NCBI GenBank assembly: GCA_905250885.1
Contig: CAJNOQ010000877.1
Location: 1 to 39,673 of the forward strand
Reading direction: 5' to 3'
From: Didymodactylos carnosus
Lineage: Eukaryota > Rotifera > Eurotatoria > Philodinida > Philodinidae
Length of the DNA stretch: 39,673 nt
Numbering within the stretch: the stretch's first letter is position 1; the number at the start of each line of letters is the position of its first letter. The notes beneath the pieces were generated by a model. The model was not told the DNA's origin. It searched no databases and was given only the letters and a program-made list of their open reading frames with translations. This document shows, one piece after another, positions 1 through 11,870 of the stretch. A program made the translations under genes and the position numbers.

Positions 1-38
1 TTACTCAAGTTTAAGAGCAATTTCGAAAGTGTACTTAC

Positions 39-97
39 CGAAAATAGGGACTGTCTTTAAGACATTCTTCAAAATCAATCGAAAATATTGAAGTCAT
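39..97 (-). CDS. ACAP-like Arf-GAP (BAR/PH/ArfGAP/ankyrin), first coding exon, partial
   Basis: Reading leftwards from an ATG at 97-95, the exon encodes MTSIFSIDFEECLKDSPYF plus two bases of the next codon, then a strong GTAAGT donor at 38-33. The string DFEECLKDSP followed by an aromatic and Arg is the hallmark start of the BAR domain of ACAP-family proteins (centaurin beta), which bind curved endosomal membrane and stimulate GTP hydrolysis on Arf6. Only about 20 residues are in the window; the remaining BAR, PH, ArfGAP and ankyrin parts would lie to the left. The gene is transcribed away from the LRRC41-like gene, so the 3.5 kb between them should hold both promoters. Family recognition rests on one short but distinctive peptide. 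Confidence 0.72.
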
Positions 98-324
98 GGC
101 TAAAAACCTAAAAATGAAGAGATGATGTATTATGTAAGGCAATGATGTAAAAGAAACGAAATAATTATAAGTGTGAAAAATTGACTTTTAGAATAACTCA
201 GTTGTCATAAAATCTAATTTATTTAACTATTGAACTATCAGTGAGTGACTAAATCTCTATTCAAATATGATGAATATAATATTTTACATTCTTTCTCTGC
301 TATTTTCCTTAGTATTTTTTTCAT

Positions 325-422
325 TTTTATTGGCTAGGCAGGACGATAATAATGAGGCTTTGCTCTCTTTTGACCTGTCTTAGTTATAACTATTTGTTTC
401 ATGAATAAATAAATAAAGTTTA
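325..422 (+). repeat. possible LINE 3' tail
   Basis: The stretch contains a GGCAGGACGATAATAATGAG-type segment followed by repeated AATA units (AATAAATAAATAAAG) and an A-rich run. This resembles the 3' ends of non-LTR elements, which finish with a short simple repeat. No coding sequence is attached, so it would be a 5'-truncated copy. Tentative. Confidence 0.3.
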
Positions 423-1828
423 AAGAAAAAAAACAAAATAATATAATATTTTTTTTTTATAATGTTTTAAAAGTTAACCCACTGTATTCTCAATGTAAAA
501 AAAGAAAAGAATGATGGTGGAAAACAAACTAGAACTTATTGATCGATATTCTCCTTTAGATACGTTGACTAACATTCAAGTATCCAATGTAAAATTGTTT
601 TTATAATGTTTAGTAATATTTCTAGACTATTATTAATCGAACTACTGTATGTGTATGTGTATTTTGCCATAGCAAGACGATGCGATGCACACAAATACTT
701 TTAAAACATATAAGTCTAAAATAACTAAGAACAATATTATTTTCTAATATACCTTTCGCTGATGGATATTTAATTGATTCTGACTATCAGATATATGTCA
801 CATCTATCATAGGGGAAAAAAAAGAAGAAGAAAGAATATTGGAACAGTTCACAACGATCGTTCATTCATCATTGCTAATCATTGGAGTTTTCTATCGAAG
901 AACGTAGACATACACTCTCCATACACACACACACACATATGTAGCGTTTTCTTTATCTGGATGTAAGAGCATAATAATAAGATGAAATAGAATCTTATTT
1001 ATATCTTATACATTCAAGATAGATGAGTAAAAAAAGAAGAAAAAAAGAAACTATCTTTCATACATTATTGGAATGACTTTTTGGTTAAATGTGCTACTAA
1101 CGTGAAAAGAAAACATGAAAGATTAGTGAAAAACACATGAAGAGAAACACTTCTCAATTTTCTTTTCGTTATAATAACATCACTTAATATATTTCGAAGA
1201 GTTTGTTTTATTTTATCATTTGTCCATTTTTGTCTTATTATTTATCATTTCAAACTTTTTTTTTGTTTTGTTTTCTATTATAATATATTTCTTTATTATT
1301 AACAACTGATGATATAACATGATAATAAGAATATATTCATTTTATGTACTTTTTATGACTATAAAAGAATAACATATCTATATTATTTGCGTATAACAGA
1401 AAATGATGAACAAGATACAAGAAAAAAATGAACACTATTTGCTAAACTCTATTTCTACTAATTACGTTATCTACTAACAGCGTTCCATCGACTGATAATA
1501 AGTTATTATACAAAGGCAACGATAACTTTTATAACATAGATCATCATACATCTATAAATGAATGGTATACTTAAACTAACATAAAAATAATGAACAATAT
1601 ATATTTATATATATATCTTCTCTAAAAGATTATTCATTCAAAAACTCTATATAACACAACATGACAATGAATGGAATCACTATTGTATGTCTGACATACT
1701 TAAATAAACGTTTTAATTTCGTACTATATATTAATAGACGAATTAATGGTGTAAATGAATACATATTTAGATTGAAAAATTTACTGTAGAATTCATTTGA
1801 CTAAAGAAACTCATAGGAATTTGTCATT

Positions 1829-1873
<45 letters not shown>

Positions 1874-3623
1874 AATACGAACATGAATTATTGACACTCT
1901 TTTATATTCGTACATGAACAACAAATGAACACGTCTAGCAGATTTAAACCTCATCATTATAGAGTTTTGTTTTATATTTCATAATGAACTCATATTTAAT
2001 TTACACACATTTAATTAAACATTTTACAATAAAAAAATTTTAAACTATTCAAGTCTTATAAAAGTTGATGATCATATCAAAATAAATTTCAATAACATTC
2101 ATTTCTGGTTTATCATTTTTAGTTTGTATTTAATCATTCTATTGAAGGTTTATATAAGAGAAGAAATGGATGTGGCTAGATGTATTACGTGAATAGTATA
2201 ATATTGACCTCTATTCTCTATCAGATACAATAGAATAGATTTTTTGTTCTATTTGACAAATAACTCTTTCTAAGAATATACATACAAACAGCTTGCATGT
2301 ATTAAAATTGGGATAATTATGCATCTCAGCAGTAAAGATGAACGAATAAGAAAAGAAAAAAAAGTTACATAGAACCATAAGCAATCTTCACATATAAAAA
2401 TAAATTGATTGAACAACAATGTTTAGAGGAAACAAAGAATCGTTACATCTGTCAGTTTTTATCAGTATGACACTAACAAAAAAGATAGTCTGTCATATTT
2501 TAAGACAACTAACTATGAATTTGTTTTGAATAAAGGATATATATATAATTAAATTTTATATATGAATAAAAATGACAAAATATTTTACTTACTTTTTAGA
2601 GAGTTAATAAATGATCTTCAATTTAAATATGATCAAATTAGTCACATAAAGAGAGAGACATAATAATAAAAATACTGTTCAATAGAACAAAAAAACTTTA
2701 TCTATAAAAAAAATAAACGATAAAATATGCATAATAATAAATGCTCACAGTTCAACTACTTCAAGCGTATATGGCACATGTATAATGGTTTGACAACTAA
2801 ACAAGACATCATGTTTCACTTTCATAGAAAAGATGTTTTTCCCGAAGGTATATATATACTCAACATATGTAATCAATATTCAACAAAGGATAGTCATAAT
2901 GATGCAAACAAAAAAAAAGAAGTTTTGAGATTTTTATCGATTTTTAGAGAAATAAATTGCAAAATAGAATATAAAGTAATTTGTAGAGTAATTAACTATT
3001 CCAATTTATCATCTCTAAAATTAATTTTTATAGTGTAAATTTTACATTTTTTTTCTATCCTTATTTATTGGGAGTACTTAATCATTTAGTATATACTTAT
3101 TTTCGAATGAATATTTGATGAAATTGATCAAAATAAGATGGTATACTATTTTTTGAAATAAAAAAATAAAATCAAAAAAACGAAATTATTATTTTACAAC
3201 AAAAAAGAATAACAATAAAAAAACTTAGCTGTCGATTTTATGAATATTGAACACATTTTTTTTTAGCCAAATAAATCGTTAAACTATTATTTATTGAAAA
3301 TTGATTTAGTAATTTCATCCGATGGTTTGTTTACACATTGAACTAAAACAAATCGAATCCATATCAATGAATAACAAACTTTCCATTTAAAAAATACAAA
3401 AGAATAACTGACTTAATTTTCTTTCAGAATTGACTCTGTTCTATGTCTGTTACAGTTCAGTAGATAGTATCTTTAAAACTAAACCTAATGTCGATTTTTC
3501 TCTTTGATTTCGTTACTAAGCAAATTTATTTGTCTATTTGAAGCGCCATTTATCAAAACTCTTGATACTAGATGTTATTTAGTATTTTTAACATTATTTT
3601 TTATAAAAAAATATCGTTTTTCA
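423..3623. other. AT-rich intergenic spacer between two divergent genes
   Basis: I see no convincing exon here. The stretch is very AT-rich with many A and T runs, a short CA run near 922-938 and the TC tract listed separately. An ATG-initiated open frame of 103 codons at 2727-3038 has no recognisable motif and ordinary AT-rich composition, so I did not call it. The promoters of the ACAP-like gene and the LRRC41-like gene must lie here, but no specific element can be assigned. Confidence 0.6.
1836..1870. repeat. (TC)n microsatellite
   Basis: An uninterrupted TC dinucleotide tract of about 35 bases, preceded by a short T run. Shorter related tracts occur at 26112-26130 and, as GA, near 33495-33511. 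Confidence 0.95.
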
Positions 3624-5855
3624 ATGTCCTCTTTGTCCTCGTTTAGAATTTGTCGTGTTAAATCGCTAACAAACAATGGGAAAAATATTCAATTGGTCAC
3701 ATTTCTTTTACGTTATATATCAAGAAATTACACATTATTTTGCAATTCGTTATATTTACTACCACGAACAATAATCGATGAATTATGTTTATATTTGAAA
3801 TTAATAGATTTATTCGAATTAACAAATGCATTAAAATTATATGAACAAACAACTGAAGTTATATATAAACATTTTTTAAGTCAATTAATAACGCGTGAAT
3901 TTGATTATGAGAATGAAATAAATAGTGAACAATCTCAACAGTTAACCTCAAAACAACGTCTAATTAATAAATTATTCAATGATTATTTTCTCGATGATTT
4001 AATACCTGTTATTAATGATGAAAACAATAATGTCTACTCATTTATGAATTTAACACTCATAAATATTATTGATAAGCAATACGATGTTTATCATTTACAT
4101 CCGTATGATTATATTAAACAACGATTGAGCCAAAATCGAACTTTATCTTTGTCTAATTCATCAACTGTTGTTTATTCAAAATACAATCTAATTGAAATTG
4201 ATCATCATAATAATGAAATGATTATAAAAATATCTATTGAACATATTGATCATTTTTCTAATTTATTTAAAAAAAATTCTATTGGTCAATTAATATTGAC
4301 AAGAATAAAACAATGGTATCAACTTCGTTTATATTCATCAACTATTACAAATTTAAATCAAACCTGTACGGAATTTATATTGGCAAGTGAAATTGCATCC
4401 TATATGAACAGAAATAAAACATTTTGTTTATTCATATCAAATTTAATACAACAAGCACCCATAAAACATTTAACATTATGTACTATGACATCAAGTTCAA
4501 TTCAAATATTTCTAAGAAAATGGATTACAATACAAACATTAACAATTGGAAAAAAACGAAAACAATCAAAGGAACAAAAAAAACATATAATAAATATAAT
4601 TCAACAATCAAATATGATTAAAAATTTAAAATATTTAAATATAACAGCAGTTTATTTGAATAATGATTCGCATAAAAATTTAAATCGTTATTTACCATAT
4701 ATGACACAACTATTACATGTACAATTTGTATCAATACGTTTAAGAAAGAAAAATATTGAATGTCTATTAGAATTACTCGATTATGGTAATATTAATTGTT
4801 TACAATTGGATAATATACATTTAGCATTTGATCCTAGTATATTACTAAATTATATTTTCTATACAAGTAAAACAGGACGATTAATTAATTCAATTGAATT
4901 AACTGAATTATTTGGAGGAAGAAGAACAATACAAACAAGACAAACACAAATATTATCAAACGATTCAATAGGTAAAATTGATCATCATTTAACTAAAAAT
5001 TATACGTTATATTGTTAAAAAATCTAATTTTCAAATATGGTTTCATTTTTTTTTTAAGACATTGATATACAAGAGAATCGAATAATTGAGAATAACTCAT
5101 CGTTATATAAAATACGACCAATTAAATGTTTATATATAGATGAAATAAAAAGTGAATGTTATGAATCATTGTTATTATCGTATATAAAAAATAATGTTTT
5201 GATACTTGAACATTTTAAATTTCATACAGCAACGGTACTAATGAATGACTTTTTAAAAATATTATTTACAACTATAGATAAACAATGTAAAAATGTGACC
5301 ATGTTAAGTATTGGTGGTGGTTTAAACATGAATCAATATGAAATACAACAAATATTTTGGTCATGTATTAAAAATCATACAAAATTGAACGATTTACAAT
5401 TGCGAGATATAACGTGGCAATTAAATAATGATTTTTTACAAGATTTTAATGAATTTATCAAATCTTACGATAATAAACAAAATAAAGTTAATTATCTTCA
5501 TTTTCACTCAATACCCCATACCTATTTACGTCAATTAATTGAACAAACGAGTAAAAATATAAATTGTTTTCCTAGAAAACTAATTTTATCCGAATGTCAT
5601 TTAAATGATAATGATTTGTATGATCTAATTAATATTATCGAAAAAATAAATCATTCATTTAAAATTAAAACATCTAATGATCTCTTAGTGTCAACAATCA
5701 TACTATCAACAAGCTTAACAGCAAATATTTCCACAACGGCTATTCATGAATTTCACAAACGACTTGATCATTTCATAAATTTAAATGTTGTTTTAAAAGT
5801 ACAAGATAATATTGATGATGATTTGTATTCAATATCTGATGAAATAATAATCTGA
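3624..5855 (+). CDS. LRRC41-like leucine-rich repeat protein (two exons)
   Basis: Exon 1 is 3624-4971, the intron 4972-5058 (87 nt, GTAAAA...TTTTTAAG), and exon 2 5059-5855, ending in TGA. The donor is phase 1 and exon 2 continues in the matching frame. About 50 residues in, the protein has SLYLLPRTIIDEL and then FELTNALKLYEQTTEVIY, which aligns without gaps, as far as I can recall, with the region of LRRC41 (MUF1) just after its Elongin BC box. Irregular leucine-rich segments follow, such as LTLCTMTSSSIQIF, LKYLNI, LQLDNIHL and LILSECHLNDNDLYDLI. The C-terminus, with EFHKRLDHF, also recalls the family end. LRRC41 is a substrate adaptor of Cullin-Elongin ubiquitin ligases. The usual BC-box cysteine seems to be Leu (QLVTFLLRYI). 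The frame is open further upstream to about 3504 but only from a TTG, so I chose the first ATG; an upstream intron is possible. Confidence 0.62.
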
Positions 5856-6668
5856 CTAACTCTTTCGTTAAAACAAACGCATTAAATTGTTAACTTACAT
5901 ATTCTATTTTCGTAAATACATAAACCATTTTGGACAAACAAATGTTAAAAATACTCATTTCATAGAAGAATAAATGATAAACGAATGAGAAATATGATAT
6001 TTAAATATATTCTCAGTCTAAAACAACAAACGAAAAAAAGTTATTCCAGAATAGCGTAAGATTCATTTAAAAATCCTTACTTTTGCTAAATTGTGTAATT
6101 TCAGTCCTAGTATAAATATGTAAATATTTTCTCCCCAATCGCCATGAGCTGCGACAGACCGATTAACCGATCATCAAAAAATATCTCATGAGCACTCACT
6201 TGGCTGTTTCGTGCTCCTAACCATAAAATATTAGATATGCTAATATCATGATTATATACTTTGGCCAAATGATAGCTATCGTGCTAATCTTACGATACCA
6301 TAAAACCAATGTACTTGATAGTTACGAGAGTTTTCAAATCATCCTTGTTTATGATAGATATAAAACATTCATTGGCTGGATTACTGATCTATTCGTTATT
6401 CTCCAGATAACTAAAAATTACAAGAAAAAATACAACGCTAATAGACCTGCAAAGAAATAGTTCAATTATTCGAAGACACGCTTAACGCTTCGGTCGTTTT
6501 TTCCTATTGTAAGATCTGGAGAGTGTTTCATAAAAATTCTTACGGAACCTCTTATCATTCTAGATAATTGCTGGCTATTAACGTTCGTTTCACAATTTTC
6601 ACAACTATCGCTCGTTCATCGCACCTACGTCGCTCACACTCATTCTCGTCTCATCCCTATTTTTTGCG
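5856..6668. other. spacer between the LRRC41-like gene and the LINE
   Basis: AT-rich sequence with no recognisable gene. The part from about 6470 to 6668 is less AT-rich and pyrimidine-rich and runs straight into the LINE ORF1 start codon, so it may be the LINE 5' untranslated region. No target-site duplication could be identified to fix the element's left end. Confidence 0.4.
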
Positions 6669-7577
6669 ATGGCTCAATCGTCGAAACGAAAAAAGAATTT
6701 GAATGACTCAGCTGATGGCCCAGTCACGGCTCATCAATATTTTTGCTCTTGCAACAATCCGGTGAATGATAATGACCATGCATTAGCATGTGACGGCTAC
6801 GAAAGATGGTATCTTATTGGTTGTCTAAATATGTCTGTTGAAATTTTTCAAGCATTTGGGATTTTAGCTAAAGGTAAAGTTCATACTAATTGGCTCTGTC
6901 CTGCATGTGTTGTTAATTCAAGTGTTGAAAAAGTTTCGACTCGTTGTTTACAAATATTATTATCACGTGTTGACACAATTGAACATAGTATAAATGGCAT
7001 TAAACAACAACTAGAACTAACAATCGAAAACCTTGAGCGTGAAAAGAGGAAAAAAATATAATCGTAAAGAATCTTTATCCGGTTGATAATGCTAGTGATC
7101 GTGATCTATTCGGAAAATTCATACAAGACCAACTCGGTATTACCATTCATCCATCTAATATTGATTCTGTTTGGCGATTGAAGACAGGATTCGTTGTTAA
7201 TAACAATCGTGCATCAATACTTGGTGTTAGTTTAAACGATTTTACGTTCGTCTATTTTGTTCAATGCATCTAAACTCAAGAACTCATCTGATAATAATAT
7301 GAAATTCGTCTATATTCGTAAGCATTTAACATTAATCCAATCTCAAATTGCTTATGAACGTCGTCAACAACAACGTAACCATTCACAAACACAAGATATA
7401 CAGCAAGAGGCATTGTTACAGGCCTCCAAAACACCCTCTACTCCATCGACTATACCGAAAATAGCTACTTATCAATCGTATTCTAATCCACCTATCAATC
7501 GTCGATCAATTCACTTATCGGGTAATAAACAAACAAATATTAATCAACAACAATCGAGTGGCGTCACGATCGAGTGA
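6669..7577 (+). pseudogene. LINE ORF1 remnant with PHD-like zinc finger and RNA-binding-type region
   Basis: Starting at the ATG at 6669, the first frame (about 130 codons) encodes a PHD-type finger: FCSCNN, LACDGYERWYLIGCLNMS and WLCPACV in order, followed by a heptad-like helix (ILLSRVDTIEHSINGIKQQL). PHD fingers are typical of ORF1 proteins of CR1-type and related LINEs. The frame breaks at about 7060. The next frame reads IIVKNLYPVDNASDRDLFGK and SVWRLKTG, then a further frame from 7257 reads FVYIRKHLTLIQSQIAYERRQ, which fits the nucleic-acid-binding C-terminal part. Two expected zinc ligands are replaced (Tyr where CDGC would be expected, Leu where His would be expected). Together with at least two frameshifts this marks a dead copy. 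Confidence 0.75.
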
Positions 7578-7618
7578 TATCACGTGACTCAAGCCAACAT
7601 TAATTCATAAACTTCGGA

Positions 7619-9995
7619 TTTATTCTCACAACGTACAAAGTCTAGTCAAAAACTTTAGTCTCATTCGAGACGAAACTTCTATTTCTTTCAGAGACTTTGA
7701 CATTATCTCATTTCAAGTGACCAACCTGAACACCGATATTAGCGATAATGAATTATTTCTTAGTGGTTATTCAATAGTTAGACATGATCGTAATCGACGA
7801 GGAGGTGGTATAGTCTCCTATATCTTCTCTTTTCAGTTTTCTGTGCTTGAATTCTTTAAAGACATAGAAGCGTTCGTTATCCATATTCACTCCTCGTCTG
7901 TCAATTTGTTGTTGTGCAATGCCTATCTCGATCTCAAACTGTATCTGTTAAATCTTTTGTTGAAGTGTTGGACTCTCTAGTCTGTAAATATTTGTTTATC
8001 CCATCTTCTATCGTCTTATGATCTGATTTAAACTTAAACTTTCTTGATCCGAGCATTCAGTTCTCTCTCTAACACCTTTTTGTGTTCTATTGTTAGTTTT
8101 TCTGTGGCAACTACACATCATATGTTTATCGATTATGTCTTTTTCCCATCTTCTTCGTATTGTTCATCTTTTTCTGCTCTGCCACCTTTTGGTCGCTCAC
8201 CTCATTTTTCTCTGTGTTCCACTTTTGACATACCTGTCCAGTCCTTGCCTAAACGTATATCTTTTTGTTACAATTTTAAAAAAGCCAACTGGACAGAACT
8301 ACGTCATTGTCTTTCTTTCATCCCATCTGGTTTTTATATGGCCCATGATGCTGATTCTGCTGTCTATATTTGAACTGAGCACTTAAATGATGCCATACGA
8401 AGTTATGTTCCACTAGTGCCCGTTCACTCTTCCTGCTCCTTCTCCAAAACTTGCACGTCTTATCTTATCTTTACCCGTAACCGATGCTTCGGAAACTAAA
8501 ACGTCGTTACACCTCTTCTAACCTTGCTGAATTTCGTAAAGCAAGGAATCTTGTTCTCTCTATCTACCGTCGTGAAAAATCTTCTTATCTTCGCTCACTC
8601 TCTTCTTTGTTTTCCGATCCTCGTAAGTTTTGGAGCTCAATAAAAAACTGTCTTTTTCTCACTCCTCTCTTCCTCAATCTATCTTCTGGGCCCCAAATCT
8701 GTTTCCACAGATGCAGATAAAGCCGAACTCTTCAACTCTCATTTTTCTTCTTGCTATTCTTCTCTTCAGAGTCAAATTCCTCCCTCTGCTATTGCAGACT
8801 TTCCAGCGGTGAATAAAAAGCTTGACTTCTCCGTGCGTGATGTCGAAAATCTACTCCGGAAGTTGGATAAAAAGTCTACTGTTGGTATTGATGGAATCCC
8901 CTCTTCCTTTCCCCCTTCGTGTGCTGACATCCTTTCACGTCATCTTCATTTCATCTTTCATCTATAGCTCTCTTCTGGTAATTTTCCCGCCCAATGGAAA
9001 ATTGCACACGTTGTTCCTATTCACAAAAAAGGTGCTCTTGCTGATATTTCTAATTGCCGTCCTGTTTCCCTTCTTCCTGTTGTTTTTAAAGTATTTGAAC
9101 GTTTAATTTATAATTTCATTTTTTCTCATCTCTCTAAATATTCCTTCTTTGTAAACAAACAATTTGGTTTTCGCCCTAAACACTCTACTTTAGATACCTT
9201 GTTATTTCTGTCGTCAACTGTTTCTAACTTCTGAAAAGCTGATGTGAAGTGTGTTGGTGTGTCTTTTGATTTTTCTAAAGCGTTTGACTCTGTCTCTCAC
9301 TTTTTTCTATTCAAAAAATTGTCGTGTTGTGGTGTGAATGACTGTTTACTCTCTCTCTTGTCTTCTTACCTCTCCAATCGTCTACAGTGTATGCGTGTGA
9401 TTGACTCTATCTCGTCTCCTTCTCCTGTTACTTCTGGCGTTCCTCAAGGCAGTGTGCTTGGGCCGCTTTTATTTCTTATTTTTATTAATGACGTGCCGGT
9501 TTCTCTTCCAAAAAATTGTGAAATCTGTCTTTTTAATTGCACGTGTTTATTCTTTGGATCCGTTTAACTTTTCTAATGTTCAAACCTGTATAAATTCTGT
9601 CTCAAATTGGTCTCCTTCTAATCTCATGTGTCTAAATGTTCTTGACTTGCTTTTAGTTTTGATCCTTATCCGTTTGTTCGCCATCAGCTGTATCTTAATA
9701 AAACCCCTCTTTCCGTTGTGTCTTTTGTTCGCCGTCTTGGAGTTCTTGTTTCGCACGATCTTAGGTGGAGTGAACATGCCAGAGACATTGCTCTTGCTGA
9801 CAAGCAAGAGCAATGTCTAGCATGTTCACTGTCAGCGCAATCGAGGTACAGTGAGTCGTGTCTTTGGACTAGCTCCATCAGAGGTTCGGCGTCGAATCTA
9901 TCTTTCTTCTATTCTTCCTAAACTTGATTACTGTTGTGCCTTATACGATAGTTCTTTCTCGCTTTCTGTACTTGATTCTGTAAATAAAGTGTTAC
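7619..9995 (+). pseudogene. LINE ORF2 remnant: APE-type endonuclease plus reverse transcriptase
   Basis: Reading across frameshifts, the order is endonuclease start (YSHNVQSLVKNF, then SDNELFLSGYSIVRHDRN and RRGGGI), a connector (SRHLHFIFHL, NFPAQWKIAHVVPIHKKG, SNCRPVSLLPVVFKVFERL), and reverse transcriptase motifs ([52 protein letters not shown]). The 3' part (SFVRRLGVLVSHDLRWSEHA, LDYCCALYDSSF-like, SVLDSVNKVLL) is the post-RT region. This is a Jockey/CR1/L2-type non-LTR element. It is dead: in-frame stops occur near 8968 and 9232, several frames are used, and where LFADDT is expected the sequence reads LFNCT, so the catalytic aspartates are gone. The expected endonuclease TETW motif reads QVTN. 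It stops abruptly at about 9995, where unrelated sequence begins. Confidence 0.85.
9769..9830. repeat. short perfect-type hairpin inside the LINE
   Basis: An arm at 9769-9798 (AGTGAACATGCC...CTCTTGCT) is answered by its reverse complement at 9803-9830, with a 4-base loop and one 2-base gap. It lies in the post-RT coding region and duplicates part of that region in inverted orientation, as a template switch would. Confidence 0.9.
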
Positions 9996-10904
9996 TTTGG
10001 TAGATTTCATAGATGAATTTCAAGATTTCGTAGATGTCGAATACAGATGCAAAATTCTCTTCAGAAAGAAATCTAGAAGTACATTAAAAAACTTACCTCT
10101 AACTTTTACGTTTAGTGAACTCCAGTCAAACAATGCATTATTAAAAGAACAATCTGTCTTTTGTTCGTCCGGTCCTGAAGTATCGACCGTTAGTGTTCAC
10201 TATATTGGTCTGTGATATGACAGCTTCTAATAACGGGATTTCAGCTGTTCTAGCGTCGGTTTTCTATTTCAATCAAAAGAACGTTGTAAGAAGTTACCTG
10301 CCAATAACAGCTGGCAAAAATGGCCGACGTCGATAAGATTTTTTCTTTCCTTTCTCACTGTTCGTTGAATAAGATTTCATAGATGTCGTATGATTCTGAA
10401 CACGGTCCACGAGCGCAGATATTATATATAGTAAAAAGCATTTTCTTAACTTATATTTAATGTAATATCGTCGTGTGAGGGAAGACTTCAGATTAGATGT
10501 TAGATGATTTATTGTGTCTTAATATTTTTTCTTTAACAACTCTATATTAAACAATCTTCCCTCTCAGAAAATTCATTCATTGCTTAGCTGAGAGAACATT
10601 TTTTGCTTTAAAACTCTGCAGCGACGTTTTACTTCGGGTCATAATCCACCACATGAAATGGTCGTTTTGGTCGAAAAATGGGTGGATCACGAGTGACAGG
10701 TTGAACCAAAGCTTTTTTAAGTTGATCTACATATTTTAGAAAAAATGTTTTTTACTGTCCAGAAAATGAGGAAAAAGTTAATGTACAAACTATTGCTTAC
10801 AAGAATAAAAGTTCGTGTATTCTAGTAAAACAAAAATAAACTTTAATTACCCGTGTACTAAAAATCGCACAAAAATCCGCAATTAATCGTGCGCTTAATC
10901 GCGA
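9996..10904. other. non-coding stretch with short degenerate repeats
   Basis: No gene recognised. A motif close to AAGATTTCRTAGATGTCG occurs at about 10020 and again at about 10370, flanking some 350 bases; this could be a duplicated target site of an insertion that interrupted the LINE. A weak hairpin (GAGGGAAGA near 10476, TCTTCCCTC near 10557) lies further right. Confidence 0.35.
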
Positions 10905-11421
10905 TGGAGCCATGAATTGACAGGGTTCTACCATGGATTAAAAGAATATCAGGATCTACTACACTTTATCTTCTACAAACGAACTTTTACTTGAGAATAG
11001 TAAAAAACATTCTTGTACTTCGGAAGATTCAAGAAAAACTTTTCAACAACCGAAGTATTTGCTGTTGATGTTTAAAGCTTTTATTCAACTGCATAGTATT
11101 GAGCAGGTAAAACAGAGTGCATCTTGATATTCTGACATAATTTCGATGGATCTTCACGATGAACTTGCGCAAAATGCACAATTAATTCATCACAAATCAA
11201 TGCTATTAACGGTTGTTTTGTAAATGTTATGCTTCGTAGATGCAGTTCAATAAAAGCGTTAAAAGTCAACAGCAAATACTTCAGTTGTTGAAAAGTTTTT
11301 CTCGAAGTACAAGAATGTTTTTCACTATTCGCAAGTAAAAGCTCGTTTGTAGAAGGTAAAATACATTACATCTTGATATTCTTTTAATGTATGGAAGTAC
11401 CCTGTCAATGTATGGCTCCAC
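10905..11421. repeat. long inverted repeat (foldback element)
   Basis: The left arm, about 10905-11095, and right arm, about 11240-11421, are imperfect reverse complements over roughly 185 bases, with an inner spacer of about 145 bases. Matching anchors are GGAGCCATGAATTGACAGGG against its complement near 11400-11420, and GCTTTTATTCAACTGCAT against 11240-11257. A segment of the right arm (CATCTTGATATTCT, near 11370) also occurs as a direct copy in the spacer (near 11126), so the structure was probably built by more than one duplication. No transposase is present. Confidence 0.8.
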
Positions 11422-11870
11422 ATGGGAACCCATGCCAAGACACGTATTGATATGCCCATCGAATTCCAATGCCCAGACTCCGGTGCATATTCACGCTGGT
11501 TACTTAACTTCCAGGCATTAACATGCATGGAAACTACGCAGGACATTGAAAACTGCGAGTTAATTGCCAGTTAGCAGGCAGTTCATTGGCCGTTTTTAGA
11601 CCGTTCAGACAGTTTTTTGATGGTTTTACCAACGTAAATAGGTGGCTTTTCAACTGCCTATAAACTGCCCGTTAACCGGCCCGTTAAATTCTGATGGCTC
11701 GACCTATAATAACAATGACTCAAGCCAAACCACAACAGAAAGAAACTATAAATAGAACACTAAAAATAAAAAGTAAACTACTGTGCAAGACAGAGAGAAA
11801 AGAAAGCATTATAAAACGACAAAAAAAAGAGTGCTACCTCTGTGTTTGCTTTCTAAGAGTAGAGTGGTGT
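11422..11870. other. non-coding, with reiterated AACTGCC-type motifs
   Basis: At 11548-11690, variants of AACTGCC and its complement GGCAGTT recur with GTTAAC/GTTAATT motifs in both orientations. This resembles subterminal repeats of a short non-autonomous element, but I cannot define its ends. A 73-codon open frame at 11694-11915 runs into the next element and is not called. Confidence 0.3.

Noticed and set aside
2727..3038. 103-codon ATG-initiated frame
   Set aside because: No motif, composition that follows the local AT-rich DNA, no splice context and no neighbour that suggests a role. It could be a chance frame.
8044..8386. Two overlapping plus-strand frames of about 100 codons
   Set aside because: Both lie in the LINE ORF2 connector between endonuclease and RT; they are frame-shifted parts of the same dead gene, not separate genes.
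9580..9878. Minus-strand frames of 64-77 codons
   Set aside because: These are shadows of the LINE ORF2 post-RT region and of the palindrome within it.
10470..10568. Weak hairpin GAGGGAAGA...TCTTCCCTC
   Set aside because: The arms match for only about nine bases and no longer symmetry or flanking duplication is present.
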